A DNA stretch of 64,000 nucleotides from Delphinus delphis (GCF_949987515.2 NC_082689.1:66773746-66837745); one strand, 5' to 3'. Counted from the first letter of the stretch, positions 1-13,780 are shown. Program-made: numbers and translations. Notes: a model not told the origin generated them from the letters alone.

Positions 1-1848
1 TTTGATATTTTATCTTATTTGGGGGAACTGATGGTTAAATACTTGATGACTATGAAATAAATAGGTCCTCTCTTTTCTTTTTTTAAGGTAGATACTCTGA
101 CACAGACAGCATACTTTAATTTTAGAAAATATAAAGAACTCTATTTAAACCAAGTCTATTTACTGAAAAATCTAGTCTATTTTCTATCATTCTTTGTAGA
201 TAGTCATTTAAACAATTTAAAATTACATTAACTTTAATGAAGTAAGAATGAATCACTTCATTGGCTTAAAATTTTTTTGTAAATTACAATGTCTATTGTG
301 CCCATTTTTTATCCAGTGAATTTAAATGTCAATATTTGATTGATTAATTGTTGAGAATTTGGCCAATATTTATGATTCTTATTGCTAAAGAGAAATGGTT
401 ATTTATTTCTAATGAAACCAACCAAGTACGTATTCAACTCACCACATATGCTTATCTGCATGCATTAGCCTTTATCTGGCTGTATTTTATTTCCTTACTC
501 TCATGAAGTGTTTGTATTTTACTCAGAATATTATTGGTGTTGCATCCTCATTATGCCAAACATTCTGATAAAAAAAATTTTTTTTAAGTTATTCATGTGT
601 TTTTACATTCTATTTTGAAAAATCCAATAGGTAATTAGTTTCACTTTTCACTGTGATGTTTCGTGTGTATCCACAGTGATGAAGCCCCCTCTTCCAGGTA
701 GAGCTGAGAATGGGGATGATATTCCAGAGTTTTCTGACCATGCTCCTTCCTTCCATAAGAGGCATCTAGAAATAAACTGAAGTGTATTAAAAGGAACTTT
801 TTTGGTGAATTTTCTGAAATGTCTGAACTGTTTTCCATTCCACATGCTCAATGTAGACATAAATGCTTCCTTCTGAGAGCAAAAGGCAAGGCATTTATGA
901 AAAGAAAGCTAATGTTCCATCATATTACTAATACTTGAACATTTTGACCCTAAGTGTCCCTTAAAAATGTCATATTGATGTATTTAAATAAATCTCCCAT
1001 GAGCAAAGCAGAGTAGTTAGAAAACACTGATCTGGAGTCAGGCTGAGCCTCTGAGTTCCCCACGGGCCACTTTCTAGCTATGTGACCGGATTCTTTCCCA
1101 ATATCTGAGTGGATCAGAGGACTTATAATAGAACCTTCTCTCTAGTTAAAAACTAACAACCCAGGAAACAAGATTAATGACAAATGAAATAAAAGCAATT
1201 TTATATTTTTCTTATCAGACAAAAATTTCTAAATTGTGCTTATCCATTTAAAAAATTAAGAGTAGAACACAGATTTAATGTTAAGAGTGCAAAGAACACA
1301 TATACACACAGACCAGTTTATATTGTAACCAGTTAAAATAGTGACAGAAGAGAGAGGAAGTAGCAGAGAAGACTCTAGAAACACAGACCAAAGGACAAAA
1401 CCACAGAGGAAAATTAGACTTAATAGAGCTAGAAAGCAGCAAGGAAAAAGCAGAGGCATCCCAAAATGTGTGTGAGTGGGTGGGGGGACGTTGTATAGGA
1501 AGGGGCAGGGTAGGATAACGACAGAAGCAAGAAGCAATTATAGATAGAAAAAAGCACAAGTCAACACTAAAATAAAACCTGAAGAAAAATGGAAACATAA
1601 TTTCCCTTTATGAAATAGTCATATTTGGTACTTGTTCTATTTGGGGGGAAAAGAACTAAGACTAAGATCTAATAAAAAATTTACCTGCCTTAGATTATCA
1701 ATACCAATCTGTAAGAATAAACTACTAAAGAATTGTATTTTAAAAACTGTACATAAGTTTACTCAAGTAAAAAGTGAATCACCTAATATTTTCAATAAAA
1801 TTGTCTCTATTCTAAACTGACCATATATCTTTACATTTTCTTTTTCAG
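1..1848 (+). other. SLC38A11: SLC38A11 intron (3' part), mostly unique AT-rich DNA
   Basis: This sequence precedes the first recognised exon. It is AT-rich, and I see no further SLC38A11 exon in it. A weak MIR-like piece (+) lies around 1030-1135, with the TCTAGCTATGTGACC core. The short open frames here have no recognisable product. Confidence 0.7.
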
Positions 1849-1928
1849 ATCTCTCTTATTTCTACAGTTTTAACAACTCTGATTCTTGGAATTGTAATGG
1901 CAAGGGTAGTTTCATTGGGTCCACACAT
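1849..1928 (+). CDS. SLC38A11: SLC38A11 internal exon (TM5 region), first exon in window
   Basis: SLC38A11 belongs to the SLC38 (SNAT) family of sodium-coupled neutral amino acid transporters in the plasma membrane; its own substrate is poorly defined. This 80-base exon follows a polypyrimidine tract and CAG (AG at 1847-1848) and ends at a consensus donor GTAAGT (1929). Read from the first base it gives ISLISTVLTTLILGIVMARV followed by VSLGPH and two bases of the next codon. The hydrophobic run is one membrane helix (about TM5 of 11). The protein matches my memory of mammalian SLC38A11 at nearly every residue. The split codon AT|A is completed by the exon at 22792. The exons for the first four helices lie outside the window to the left. 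No stop or splice defect is seen. Confidence 0.93.
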
Positions 1929-3212
1929 GTAAGTTTTGTTGCTTCATTGGTTGATATTTGATTTATACCCATCATTCAGATGTTCATATGATATATTATA
2001 AATGCAGAAACATAAAGTTATAATGGTACCAGAAGCATCATTTATCTTCAGTATTTGACAAAATGAGAGAAAATGATTACGTTTAAGTAGTAGCTGATGG
2101 GATTAAACTGAGTTTGCTTATTATTTTAATGGCCTGCCTAAAGAATTAAAATAAGGAAGGGATTTTGAATAGTGAGAAATAGGAACAAGGTAGAGAAGTG
2201 GTAGATGGCAGAAAGAGGAGAAATGGTAGATGGTAGAAATTTCTGTATCTATCTCACAGATGGATTTGTTCTTAACAAAGTTTTCACCAGTCTAGGTTGA
2301 AATGAGAAGAGTAAAGAATATAGTGGATGTTTTTCTCTATTTAATGAAATGTGGTCACCTTGAAAACCACCCTTTATTCTCTACTAAGATTATATTCTTT
2401 AATTGTGTTAAAATGCTTTGTCATTTGTGAACTAATAGTGATAGTTGGTAATGATATTTGTTTGTTTTTTACATTATTATTTGGCCAAATAAAATGTTGG
2501 GAACTTGGCATTGGTTCCACAAATTTTAAAAATGTTACTTAGCCGTGAAATTCAAAGTAGAGATTCTACTGATCTAAACCACACAGTTCTTATGCTTTGA
2601 TTATAGAATAGATTTATCAGATAAGGACTGGGTAGTTTGTATCCACAGTCCCAAGAGAATGCAGTAATGAAACTAGCTTAAAATAGCTTTAAACACAAAA
2701 TTGGGTTCCCACAATGCACAATAACTATTTGTTGAATAAATTAATAAATAATACATTATGGAGTTTCCATGACACCTTAAATATTTTCTTTATCTTACAT
2801 AAGACAAATAAAATTAATTTAAGACAATCTCTAACATAGTGCAAGGAACATGCTGGGTCTTCAGTTGTTATCTGTGAGGAAAAAAAGAAACTTGGTGAAT
2901 AGCTATAATTGATAATGCCATCCCCCAGGTTAACTTATTTTTTTCCTACTGAACATTGTTCTGCAAAACCACTTCATCTTCCACTATATATGACTTATGT
3001 CAGGCTTCTTAATTTACCAGGAAAATACCAAAAATTATGCCTTAAATTTATTTGAAAGGAAGTATGAAATATCTAGACTAACTACATTTCATATGGTCTT
3101 TTCTTTAAAAAAAAAAACTTTTTTTAAGGTTTTCAATAAAAGGAGATAGCATAAATATCTGTAATGTTTATATTAATGTTATCTTCAAATAACTTAGTCC
3201 CAGTTCATAGTT

Positions 3213-3572
3213 GTATTAGTCAGTTTGGCCTGCTGGAACAAAGTACTACAGACGGGGTGACATGAACAACAGATATTTATTTTCTCATAGTTCTGCAGGC
3301 TGGCAGCTTGGTTGGGTTCTGGTGAGGGATTTCTTCCTGACTTGCAGATGCCTGCCTTTCCTGCTGTGTCCTCATGTGGCAGACAGAGGGAGAGACAGCA
3401 AGCTCTCTGGTGTCTCCTCTTATAAAGGCACTAATCCCAGTAAGAGTGTCCTACCCTCATGACCTCTTCTAAACCTAATTATCTCCCAAAGTCCTCATCC
3501 TTACATACCATCACGAATTTGGGTTAGGGCTTCAACATGAATTTTGTGGGGAGCACAATTCAGTCCATAGCG
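3213..3572 (-). mobile_element. Solo LTR of MLT1/MaLR type
   Basis: Begins TGTATTAGTCAGTTTGGCCT and ends in ATGAATTTTGTGGGGAGCAC / AATTCAGTCCATA, the complement of the usual MaLR LTR order. GTTCTGCAGGCTGG and CTCATGTGGCAGACAG are family landmarks. It is an ancient non-coding retroviral-like LTR with no internal genes. The exact MLT1 subfamily is not resolved. Confidence 0.75.
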
Positions 3573-3759
3573 ATAGTGTTTTTGAAATGTACCTGGTTCA
3601 CTTCAATATGGCCATTTATTCCTTCATCTAGTAAACACTTATTGAGTACCTGTGGCTTCTAACTATTTTGCTGTGCAGCACTTACTGCACATTGTTCACG
3701 ATCAACTATGGATGAGGGATTTATTTTAAAAACAAAAAAGAAAAAGAAATGACAATACA

Positions 3760-3960
3760 GTATTAGGAGTGCAAAATAGAAGCATAAATGAGGGGCAGTG
3801 TCAGCACCGAAGAAGAGAGTTCTTGATAGTCTGAATTAAGGAAGGCTTCCTAGAGGAAGAGAAATATGATCTGGACGTTTTGAAAGAGGAATCTGAATTT
3901 TTCCAGATAGATAAGGGTGTGAAAGGCATTACAGGCCTGGGAAAGGTAAGCTTAAAAGCA
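3760..3960 (-). repeat. L2-like LINE relic
   Basis: AAGGAAGGCTTCCTAGAGGA and GGCATTACAGGCCTGGGAAAG correspond to the complement of the L2 3' region. It is very diverged. Confidence 0.5.
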
Positions 3961-4303
3961 CAAAAACACATATTAAATTCTACTGGATGTATTTAACATC
4001 TATAATATTGGTACTGTATTCTGCTCTGGTTTTCAGAAGCTGAATTCACAGCAACGAAAGGCTAATAAGTGTATTGAACAAAATACACTAATAATTTTTG
4101 CTTAAAATTTTTACTTTTATAAGCCAGAACTATTTTAATTGAAGCCTTTATCATGTAGAGAATAAAGTTATAATAAAAGGTGTTAATAGATTTGGGAAAT
4201 AGAGTACTATGAGGGAATATTGAGGGGAAAAAAAGCAAGCAGCTAAAAGTTGGAAGTAAATAAATAAGCCATTAGTTGAGCCCAAGCAGAACAGTTTAAA
4301 GCA

Positions 4304-4470
4304 ATGATTTTCAACTCTGGCTTCACATTAGAATTACCTGAGTAGCTTTAAAAAATGCTGATGCCAGGGCCCTACTTGCAGAGATTCTGAAGGAATTGAT
4401 GTAGGGGTCAGGCAACTGGATTTATTACTTAATGGTTTTGAGTTTGTGAACAAAGATCTCGAGCCTCTTG
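4304..4470. repeat. MER5-like hAT DNA transposon relic
   Basis: Has TTTTCAACTCTGGCTTCACA and TTAGAATTACCTGAGTAGCT, then GATGCCAGGGCCC: the MER5A left end and core. The right inverted repeat is degraded. Confidence 0.7.
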
Positions 4471-7256
4471 GTTTGAAGAGATTAAAATCATGAGTACACA
4501 TTTTAACTGACACATTTCTAAAAATAGGCCAGAGATTTTGTTATTTTAGTTACTGTTGTGTCGTTATTTTTCATGATTCATCCTTCAGTTATTTTTTTCA
4601 GTGTCTTCTATATACAAAATGTGTGTGAAATACTATTGTGAACACAAAGAGAAAGTATCTCTGCTCTGAGGGGTGCACAGTTTAGTGGGGAAGATAAGAT
4701 GATACAAATGACTGTCATATAGGCAGTGTATCTTGATACAAAGGAAAGAGGAAGGAGAAGCCACTTCCTGGTGGTGCTAAATGAATTGATTTTTATGGCC
4801 AAGAGCTATTTATTTCTGTTATAAACAAAATGTGACCTGTATCTTTTTAACCTTCCTCTAGTGCTGATAATCATATTTTATCTGCGTCTTTGAAATTTTT
4901 CTAATAACAGGGATTATTTAGTTAACTCTTTCAATATTTACATGTTAAGGAAGTGTGTTTTTTAATACTGTGCTGCCTTTTATTTCTGTTTGAATACTAC
5001 TGCAAACAACTTCTGTTTGTCCAGATTTACAATCAGGCTAATCAAATCCCATGTTTAGGGGCTGGCATAGTAGCTAGTCAGGCAGGCTTTTCTCTGAAAA
5101 TATGACAGCCACGAATGCTTATAATCCATCAAACATGAGAAATTCAATACCCCATGTGTGTTTTTCCTCATTTTTTTGTTCAGATGAATGATCAGAAACC
5201 CTGTACTTTTTCATAGGACTTTTAAAGTGATATTTGAAAAAGATCTTTAAACCCAGTATCAGAAAAGAGGAAGGTCTGCAATGGCGACTGGTATTGACCT
5301 TGTTACTATGGAAACACCTTGGTAGTGGTTGTGTTTTAAAAATAAAACATACAATTCAATTTCCTTTTCCATAACTCATAGGGCCATCAACTCTGCTTTT
5401 TGATATGATTTCAAATATCTCACAGTCCAATGACTTTCATTTCTTTTTGGAAATAATGTGCAGTTTTATTGTGTTTTCTAACCTTTCGCTTTCTAAAACC
5501 TGAGGTGACAACGCAATCTAATTGCTTTCCAGAAAGTGTGCTAGATCAAAATGCAATAACACATTTCTCCCATTTTTTTTCAAACTACAATCAGAGGCAT
5601 TATCACTGTGAAAACCTTCATTCTGTGCCTCATTAATATTCAGTTCTTTACATTCAGGATGGAAATGATAGCATGCAGTCCAAATTTATAACTAGTCTCC
5701 CTTCATATAACATCTCTTTTACAGCATTTTAATCAATAGTGTACTGTGTTCCAAACATAATTTCAAAAAATGTGTCTACACTTTTAACAGGTATTTATGC
5801 ATATAAAATGTGCCTTTTGCAAGGATCTCAATACATACTAGTTTTGTTACCCCTTATTCATTCTAATCCTGAAATTCCACAATTATAGCTCTATATAAAG
5901 AGGAACTAGAGGGGATTAAAGAAGGATCAGAAAAAAATGGTTAAAGACAAAGGAATAGTGCATATTTGAAAAGGGAATGATTAGTTCTGGCAGATACCAG
6001 CCACTGATTTGTTTTGATGGTGCATAAATTATTGCCGTTTTTGTTGCAGACGACAACAACCGTAGAACCATAACTGGTTGAGGCAAGAGAGAATTTATTG
6101 ACACACACAGCTATAAAGTTCAAGGCTATTTCTGTTATTAGGTTTGGTTGGATTTAGGAGCTCAGTCAACAAAATCATAGTTTTTCTTTTTTTATCCTTT
6201 GGCTTCATATCCTATTTTGGCTCTAGTGTCTGAAAGACTTTCCCCTTATTGTGACAAGACGGCAATGGCAATCTTAGCCTACATCTATTCAAGTCCAAGT
6301 CCATAAAAATAGAAAGAGCTTTCTCTTTTATTTTACCTCAAACCTCAATTCCAGTATTAGTTCTGATTGGCTCTAGTGAGGACCCATGACGATCATGCCT
6401 TGTACTGAGTTGCTTATGTTTATGTTACATGACTACCTTTGAGGCTAAGGATGGGATCAGCTCAGCTAAAGCACACAGACTCTGAGCAGAGGAAAAGGTA
6501 TCCCAAAGGAAATCAAGGCAATGATGATGCCACAGGAAGCGGGAGTAGACTGCATGGTGTAAACTACAGATATCCACTTGAGGTGACAGGAGGTTACTGG
6601 TGACCTTCAGGCGTTTCAATCAAATGATAAAGTTGGAAAGTAGCTTAGAGAGAATTAAGATCTAAGTGAATTTGGCCAAAAAAAAAAAAAAACCCTTTTG
6701 TTTTTTAAGAGCCTCAATGAATGAAAATCTCAGGACAAAACAGTGGCTTAAGGCAGTAAGACTAAAAACTACCGTTTTTACCATGGGAGATATGGAACAT
6801 GTTATAGACCAAGGCAGAAGATGGAGTGAAAGTCCCCCAGGAGATCTTGAAAAGTTGGAATTCATGATATAGAGTGCTCCTTGGAGAGGATTGAAGTCAT
6901 GAGATAATGAAAATGATCTTAGGACATTAAAAATTTCATACAAAAACATTCTCTGGCAAAGAATATGTTCCTAAGGCTGCTTCCATGCTAACAAAATTTG
7001 CTCGCTCATTTGCTAAAATACCATTTGACTCTGTTCTGTAGCACTGCTAGAGCTAGTGTTAAGTTTTCCCAGACCAACTGCTGACATGAAGCAACAAATA
7101 GAACCATCATGTGACTTGAGTCTGCATGAAAATAGAAAAAAACAGCTGTAAGACAATATGTTCTCTGAGAAGATCAGTCCAGTCCCTGTGTTAGTGGAGC
7201 TGAAGGAGCAGCCTGGGTTGCTCAGTGTTAAGGATTCATCCCACTCATCATCAATT

Positions 7257-7460
7257 TTTTTTTTTTTTTGCGGTACGCGGGCCTCTCACTGTTGTGGCCT
7301 CTCCCGTTTCGGAGTACAGGCTCCGGATGCGCAGGCTCAGCGGCCATGGCTCACGGACCCAGCCGCTCCACGGCATGTGGGATCCTCCCGGACCGGGGCA
7401 CGAACCTGTGTCTCCTGCATCGGCAGGTGGACTCTCAACCACTGCGCCACCAGGGAAGCC
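7257..7460 (-). mobile_element. CHR-2 short SINE
   Basis: Reverse-oriented cetacean tRNA-derived SINE. Poly-T leads into GCGGTACGCGGGCCTCTCAC and the copy ends CACCAGGGAAGCC. Target repeat CATCAATT occurs at 7249-7256 and 7461-7468. The long open frames across it are SINE-derived, not genes. Confidence 0.9.
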
Positions 7461-8906
7461 CATCAATTATTTTTTTATAAATGGCTGCCTTAGTGAAATG
7501 TGCCACCTGTGTGTTATTTCCGATAAGAAGCCAGACTGGTCTGTGGTACAGATTAACAACCAAAGAGCAAAAATCGAGTCACCTGTTCTTTCAGCTAATA
7601 AGCATTTATTAAATGTCTGGCTTATGCCAGTCACTCTTCTAGGTATTGAGGCTGCCAAGATGAGGAAAGCACAGTCCATGACCTCAGATATTTATAGTTT
7701 GTGAATGGGGAGAATAGACAGTTAATCTCAATATAATATTTAATAGAATTATGGCAAAACGCAATGGAAACAGGAAGGGCCCTTAGCCCAACCTGGGCAG
7801 GCAAGTAATATTTCAAGATAAGACAGTATGTGATCTGCTGTTTTTAAAACAATGTACTGGGATTAGCTGGGTCAAAAAAGGAGAGAAGGGAGGAGTGGGA
7901 AGCTACTGTTGGCAGAAATGAGTGAGGCCCAGAGGTGTGAGGTGTATAAGGACCTAAAGATTTAACGTTAACAGGAGGTACCTGGAGAAGAAGGACACTG
8001 CCACTGGTTGGGGGAACTATCAAAGAAAATAAAAGTGCATCCCTTGAGAATTTTCTCAAAAACTCTATCTTGCTTTTATGTTTCTCCTCGAATATATATT
8101 TTATCATAGTTTTAACAATGGTCATGTCTCCATATTATCTCTTTTGAAAAACTGCCGAATATTGGTGCTTTCCTAATCTACTGACCTCTGCTCTCTCATC
8201 GCCACCACCTGTACAGCGTCTGTGTTAGGGAAGTAACTAGAATGTTGGTGATCCTGAGTTGAAAGTTCAGCTAGAGAGAACGAAGAAATGATCGTAGAGA
8301 GGTTGGTAGAGACCAACATGGAAGGAAAGCTTTACATGTAGTGCCAAGAAAGTTGGATTTGTTCTTTAGTTGATGGGACATTGAAAGTTCTTCAGCAGGA
8401 CAGTAACCACAGCGAATCTTCATTTTGGACTTCTCGCACCGCAGAGGTGAGGATAGATAGGGGTTAAAGGCCTGGGAGGAGGCTCTCTGGAGGCAAGCAT
8501 CCAGGCAAAAGACAACTGGAACAGTATAAAGGCAAGATTGGCAGGAAAGAAAAGGAAACAGAGGAGGGTGTTGCCAAGGTTTCCAGCTTGGACATCCAGA
8601 ATTGTAGATGGTCCAGAACTCACCACCAAAAGGAGAAAATGAAAAAGTCTGTCCATCCAGTAAAGCATTTACTAAATGCTTGGGAACATCGATGAAAAAC
8701 CCCAGCTTATTTTAAGTTGTTAACCAGGATAAAAAAGGAAGCAGGTCTGGAAAAAACATAAATTTTTAATTTTAATATCAATTTTGAGTAACCCTTGGGG
8801 TGGAGAGAGAGGAAAAGGAAGTTTTGGAAATGCAAGTTTAGAGTTTAGGGAGAGTCTGATATGAACAGGATTGTACAGGGACAGCATATAATAATAAGGT
8901 GGGGTG

Positions 8907-9042
8907 GGGAATTCCCTGCCGGCCCCTTGGTTGGGACTCCTCGCTTCCACTGTTGGTGGGGAGGGAGGGGGGCACGGGTTCGATCCCTGGTCGGGGAACT
9001 GGGATCCCACAAGCTGCATGGCACAGCCAATAATAATAATAA
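8907..9042 (+). mobile_element. CHR-1-like SINE
   Basis: Head GGGGAATTCCCTGCC, box B GGTTCGATCCC and tail GCATGGCACAGCC. It ends in an (AAT)n run (about 9030-9043) in place of pure poly-A. Confidence 0.8.
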
Positions 9043-9082
9043 TGTGAAGAGATTATTATTAGTAGAACCCCAATGGTAAATA

Positions 9083-9301
9083 CAATTGACCCTTGAACAG
9101 CATGCGTTTGAACTGCTCGGGTCCATTTATTCGGGAATTTTTTTTTCAATAGTAAATACTGCAGTACTACACAATCACAATTGGTTGAATCCACAAATGC
9201 GAAACTCAGATAGGGAGGGTCAACTATAGGTTATACTTGGATTTTCGACTGCTCTGACGGTCAGTGCCCCTAAGCCCTGCATTGTTCAAGGGTCAACTTC
9301 T
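9083..9301 (+). repeat. Tigger2/MER28-like DNA transposon, internally deleted
   Basis: The terminal inverted repeats are visible: AATTGACCCTTGAACAGCAT at the left and GCATTGTTCAAGGGTCAACT at the right, next to TA. The interior contains GGTTGAATCCACAAATGCG. This is a non-autonomous deletion derivative with no transposase frame. Confidence 0.8.
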
Positions 9302-9381
9302 ATCATCTGGAGTTCACATCTGAAATTACATTTATTTTAATATAAACCTTGAGCACTTCCGTTTAAAAACAAAAGGATCCG

Positions 9382-9589
9382 GGCCTCCCTGGTGGCGCAG
9401 TGGTTGAGAGTCCGCCTGCCGCTGCAGGAGACACGGCTCGTGCCCCGGTCCGGGAAGATCCCACATGCCGCGGAGCGGCTGGGCCCGTGAGCCATGAACG
9501 CTGAGCCTGCGCGTCCGGAGCCTGTGCTCCGCAACGGGAGAGGCCACAACAGTAAGAGGCCCACGTACCGCAAAAAAAAAAAAAAAAAA
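9382..9589 (+). mobile_element. CHR-2 short SINE
   Basis: Carries GGCCTCCCTGGTGGCGCAGT, the family mid-section and a poly-A tail. Perfect 11-base target repeats AAAAGGATCCG lie at 9371-9381 and 9590-9600. Confidence 0.92.
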
Positions 9590-10869
9590 AAAAGGATCCG
9601 TTTTGATGTTTAGGGTGATACCAGGAAGAATGTTCCTGAACAGCTGTATGTGTTCATGTGGACCACAGCTGTCTATAGAACAGACTCAGAAGAAAAGTGA
9701 GGTGGGAGCGAGGAAATGGCAGAGAGCTGTCAGCTGATGTGGAGCTAGGGAAGTGGGCAGATCTGCTTATGTCACTCATAGCTTGTGGTGTGACAGGAAA
9801 CGTGGAGCCTTTGTGTGCCAACCAGAGCACTAAACTCCCAGATGTATCTGGTTGAAGAGGTTAATATGTAAGGCTCTCTTAAGAAAAACGCAGGCTCTGC
9901 CGAGATTGTCTGATTTGGAAGGTGCCTGTGTTTAGCTGAAAAGAGTTTGGTCAGGTACAACAGACACATGTGGTGTCTGACCTCCTGATCGGAGGTCAGA
10001 TGTTCTGGTGATCAGAAGCAATCCCTATGCAGCTTGTTTTCTCCAGTCTGTGAAGACTGGAGATGTATTTGGTGGGACTTGCTTCCTACTTGCTTATTAC
10101 TACAAATCTACTGTTATAAAGATAAGGAAAAGTATGTCTTTCAAAATAGGATGCAAAACCTGAATCCAAGAACCCAAACTGAGATAATTTTGCAAAATGA
10201 ATTTAAGCCCCGAAAACCTCCCCACCTCGCACACATAAGGAAAAGGCTTCTAAAAATTTTATAATTAAGCATGTCTGGATTTTTCAGAGTAAGAGAAGCA
10301 ATCATTCTTGTAAAAGTATTTGCAAACTGCTACAAGCCAAGCTGTATTCCTGTCAGTATTAAAATATGTTAAAACACTGGAAGCATTGCTTTTTAAATGA
10401 TCTGAACCTTATGATAAACCTTCATTATGTTGCCATGATTTATTTGAAGTTTTGTAAGACATTTTAAAAGATCCTGCCTCTTCCCAGTATTGCTTTCATT
10501 TGGATTTATTTTTCTCAAAAGAATATTCACATATTTTTACAACATCAAATATTACAAATTGCTTTTAATGAAATAGAGCTGCCTCCTACCAAATCCTTTC
10601 CTATTTCAGCTGTATCTTTTGGCGTTTACATTTTTACTTCTAGGTAATGTGCTTGTAACTGCTATTTCTGGATTCTTACTGTTGTCATATAGTAGATGAG
10701 GATTTAGCTCTTTCAAATTATTTTTCTTCTTCTTCTATATCATAATATGTGAAGACGTAACACAAGTTTCAAAGTTAGTTATATTTCCCTTCTGTTACGT
10801 TTTTTCTAGAATCGAGACTTGCTTTTGGTTTTGTTTTAATCATGTTTAGTTGGATGTTCAGTTTAGCTT

Positions 10870-12075
10870 TAAAAAAAATAAAAAATTTGATTTTTTCAAA
10901 GCCGTTTTAGGTTCACAGCAAAGTTGAGAGAGTGGTACAGAGTTTTCCCACAAATGCCCTGCCATTATCAACATCCCCTACTAGAGTGGTACATTGGTGA
11001 CAGTTGATGAATCTAGGTTAGTCCATCATAATCACCCAAAGTCCATAGTTTACATTAGAGTTCACTCTTGGTATTGTACATTCTGTGGGTTTGGACAAAT
11101 GTGTAATGACATGTATCCATAACTATATTATCATACAGTGCATTTTCACTGCCCTAAACATCCTATGTGTTTCCTCTATTCATCCCTTCTCCCCCACCCC
11201 TAACCACTGGCAACTACTGATCTTTTTACTGTCTCCCCAGTTTTGCCTTTTCCAGAATGAAATACAGTTGAAATCATATAGTATGTAGCCTTTTCAGAAT
11301 GGCTTCTTGCACTTAGTAATATGCATTTAAGGTTCCTGTCTTTTCGTGGCTTGATAGCTCATCTCTTTTTAGTACTGAGTAATATTCTATCATCTGGATG
11401 TACCAGAGTTTACCCATTCACCTTCTGAAGGCCATGTTGGTGGCCTCCGAGTTTTGGTAGTTATGAAGAAAGCTGCTATAAACATCGGTGTGGCAGGTTT
11501 TTGTGTGGATCATATGTTTTCAGATTCTTTGGGTAAACACCAAGCAATGTGATTGCTGGATCCTATGATAAGAGTATGTTTAGTTTTATAAGAAACCATC
11601 AAACTGTCTTCCAAAGTAGCTGTACCAATTTGCATTTCCACTAGCAAAGAATGAGGGTTCGTATTGCTCTACATCCTCACCAACATTTGGAGTTGTCAGT
11701 GTTCTAGATTTTGGCCAGTCTAATGGCTGTACTTTTTTTTTTCTTTCTTTCAAGATGTATAGTGGTATCTCAGTGTTGTTTTAATTTGAACTTCCCTGGT
11801 GACATATGGTTGGGAGCATCTTTTCATATGCCTGTTTGCTCTCAGGATCTGTTCTTTGGTGAGGGGTCTATTAGGGGGTCAGTGGATCTTTGGCCATTTT
11901 TAAATTGAGTTGTGTGTGTTCTTATTGTTGAGTCTGAAGTGTTCTTTGTATATTTTGGAGATAATGAGTCCTTTGTGAAATGTGTCTTTTAAAAATATTT
12001 TCTCCTAGTTTAGCTTTTGACTTTGATTATTTTTGTTACTCCTTTTCCAAATGCTCGAACATATAAGATAATCTA
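10870..12075 (-). mobile_element. L1 LINE fragment (3' part), old
   Basis: This 1.2 kb stretch reads as the complement of an L1M-type 3' end. Landmarks are GTTCACAGCAAAGTTGAGAG, CACTTAGTAATATGCATTTA, AAAGCTGCTATAAACATCG and TTTGGCCAGTCTAATGG. Many substitutions and small gaps mark it as old. No intact frame remains. Confidence 0.8.
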
Positions 12076-12990
12076 CCAATCTTGTTATTTTTCCTAGAGA
12101 GGAGTCTCAGAGCCTTCGTCCTCTTGCTCCTTTCTAGATAGAGTGATTTCTCAGTTTGCTGCCCCATTGTCTTTCTAGGACTTCCTTTCACCTCTTTTTT
12201 TGTGTTAGACACCCTACTTCCAGTTTCTCACATCTTTCTTTTTTTCTTTGTTTTCTCCTTTTGCTGGAGCATCCTGAGTAGCTTTCTGGTGTGTCTGAGT
12301 CCTTTATACACGGGGGTTTAGCAAAGTGAGTTAGCTCTTTCACATCTTTAGCTCCCTCTATGTCATTGTAACTTAACACCAAGAATAACCCTTAATCTAT
12401 GTGCATGTGTGTATAGATAGAATCTTAAAAATGTAAAAGGATAATTTTATACTTTTTTTCCTTTCAAGTCTAAGATGTAATCCAAGTGGTGATTAAATAA
12501 TCAGGCAATTTGCCTCTCTGTCCATTTTAGATGTCCAGTATCTTAAGGTTTAATGAGTGCCCTCTTTTATTCAAACATTGAATTTATTCATTTTGAATTT
12601 ATTCAAACAAAGATTCCATTGGTGGTAGTCTCCACACCACTGTAGCAAAATTTATATCAGCACAGAGAAGCTACAGCTTAGCTGGGGAACTGATAGCTGG
12701 GCTAAGCTGTACCCTGGAGGGGGGTTGAGCAGCTCCACGTGCCCTGAGATTACCCAAGGGGTTTTCTGCAGCTGGAAGCTGCACTAATTTGGCAGACCCA
12801 GTTGTGCAGAAAACTGTATGGGGTATGGTGGGTGGGATGGAATACCGAACATTTATCTGTCAATATCTAAAGCATAAATGAATTTTTTCATCTTTTTCAC
12901 CATAATCAAAACCAAATGGCTGCCCGTTTGGTTGCATTTGTACCATCTGTTATAAAGATTAAACGTTTGCTTATTTAAAATAAGATAGCT

Positions 12991-13226
12991 AGGGCTTCCC
13001 TGGTGGCGCAGTGGTTGAGAGTCCGCCTGCCGATGCAGGGGACACGGGTTCGTGCCCCGGCCTGGGAAGATCCCACATGCTCTTCTCACATGCCGCGGAG
13101 CAGCTAGGCCAGTGACCCATGGCCGCTGAGCCTGCGCGTCCAGAGCCTGTGGTCTGCAACGGGAGAGGCCACAACAGTGAGAGGCCCGCGTACCGCAAAA
13201 AATAAAAAATAAATTAAAAAAAAAAA
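12991..13226 (+). mobile_element. CHR-2 short SINE with small internal insertion
   Basis: Standard head and tail, and a 9-base target repeat AAGATAGCT at 12982-12990 and 13227-13235. There is an extra GCTCTTCTCACAT segment around 13079-13091 relative to the other copies, which looks like a local duplication of CACATGC. Confidence 0.9.
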
Positions 13227-13399
13227 AAGATAGCTTGCCTTTCTCAAGGTCCCTTCATTCTCTAAAAGAATATGAATACCATGATGAAGATTGCATTTCA
13301 CGAACTTGCAGGTCCTTACACCCAGACTGAGACATGTATTGTTACTTTAGTGATAACATGAGGAAAGGGAAAAGGAGCAGAAGAAGGCCCATCTAACAC

Positions 13400-13582
13400 T
13401 GATTGTCCACTATATACCACACTGTCTCATTCATTTTCTCATAACCTTTGTGTCAGATATACAAAATACAATTAATATCGTCTCTGTTCTACAGCAGAAA
13501 ACACTAAGACCAGTGTCATTAAGTAGTCTGCCCAAAGTCACCCTGCTAGTATATCATAAAGTTAAAATTTAAATCCTGCAGC
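13400..13582 (-). repeat. MIR relic
   Basis: TTACTCATTTAATCC-like context, then GTCTGCCCAAAGTCACCCTG and CTAGTATATCATAAAG, match the MIR core in reverse. Confidence 0.6.
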
Positions 13583-13585
13583 GCC

Positions 13586-13780
13586 AGATGGAGGTACACG
13601 CGGTCACTGTGCGCGAGTGGCTGTCCCCCTGGACGCAGGGGGACCCTGCCAACCCCTCCCTCCCGGCAGATCACGCCAACCCCAGAGGAGACACGGAGCG
13701 ACACAGTCAGAGCAGGGCCATGAGAGAGGGCTTTGGCATGGTGACCGCCAAGCATCCCCTCCCCAAGGGTTTGTAACTGC
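13586..13780. other. GC-rich patch in intron (a)
   Basis: A CpG-containing GC-rich block in otherwise AT-rich intron, beginning at GCAGCGCCAGATGGAGG. Overlapping open frames on both strands have no recognisable product. No SINE or LTR hallmark is seen. Confidence 0.5.

Noticed and set aside
7158..7704. Long open frames (up to 159 codons) with SLLWPLP/RSTGSGRAGS-type protein, repeated across the window
   Set aside because: They are translations of CHR-2 SINE copies; the same peptide recurs at every SINE and has no conserved start, so they are not genes.
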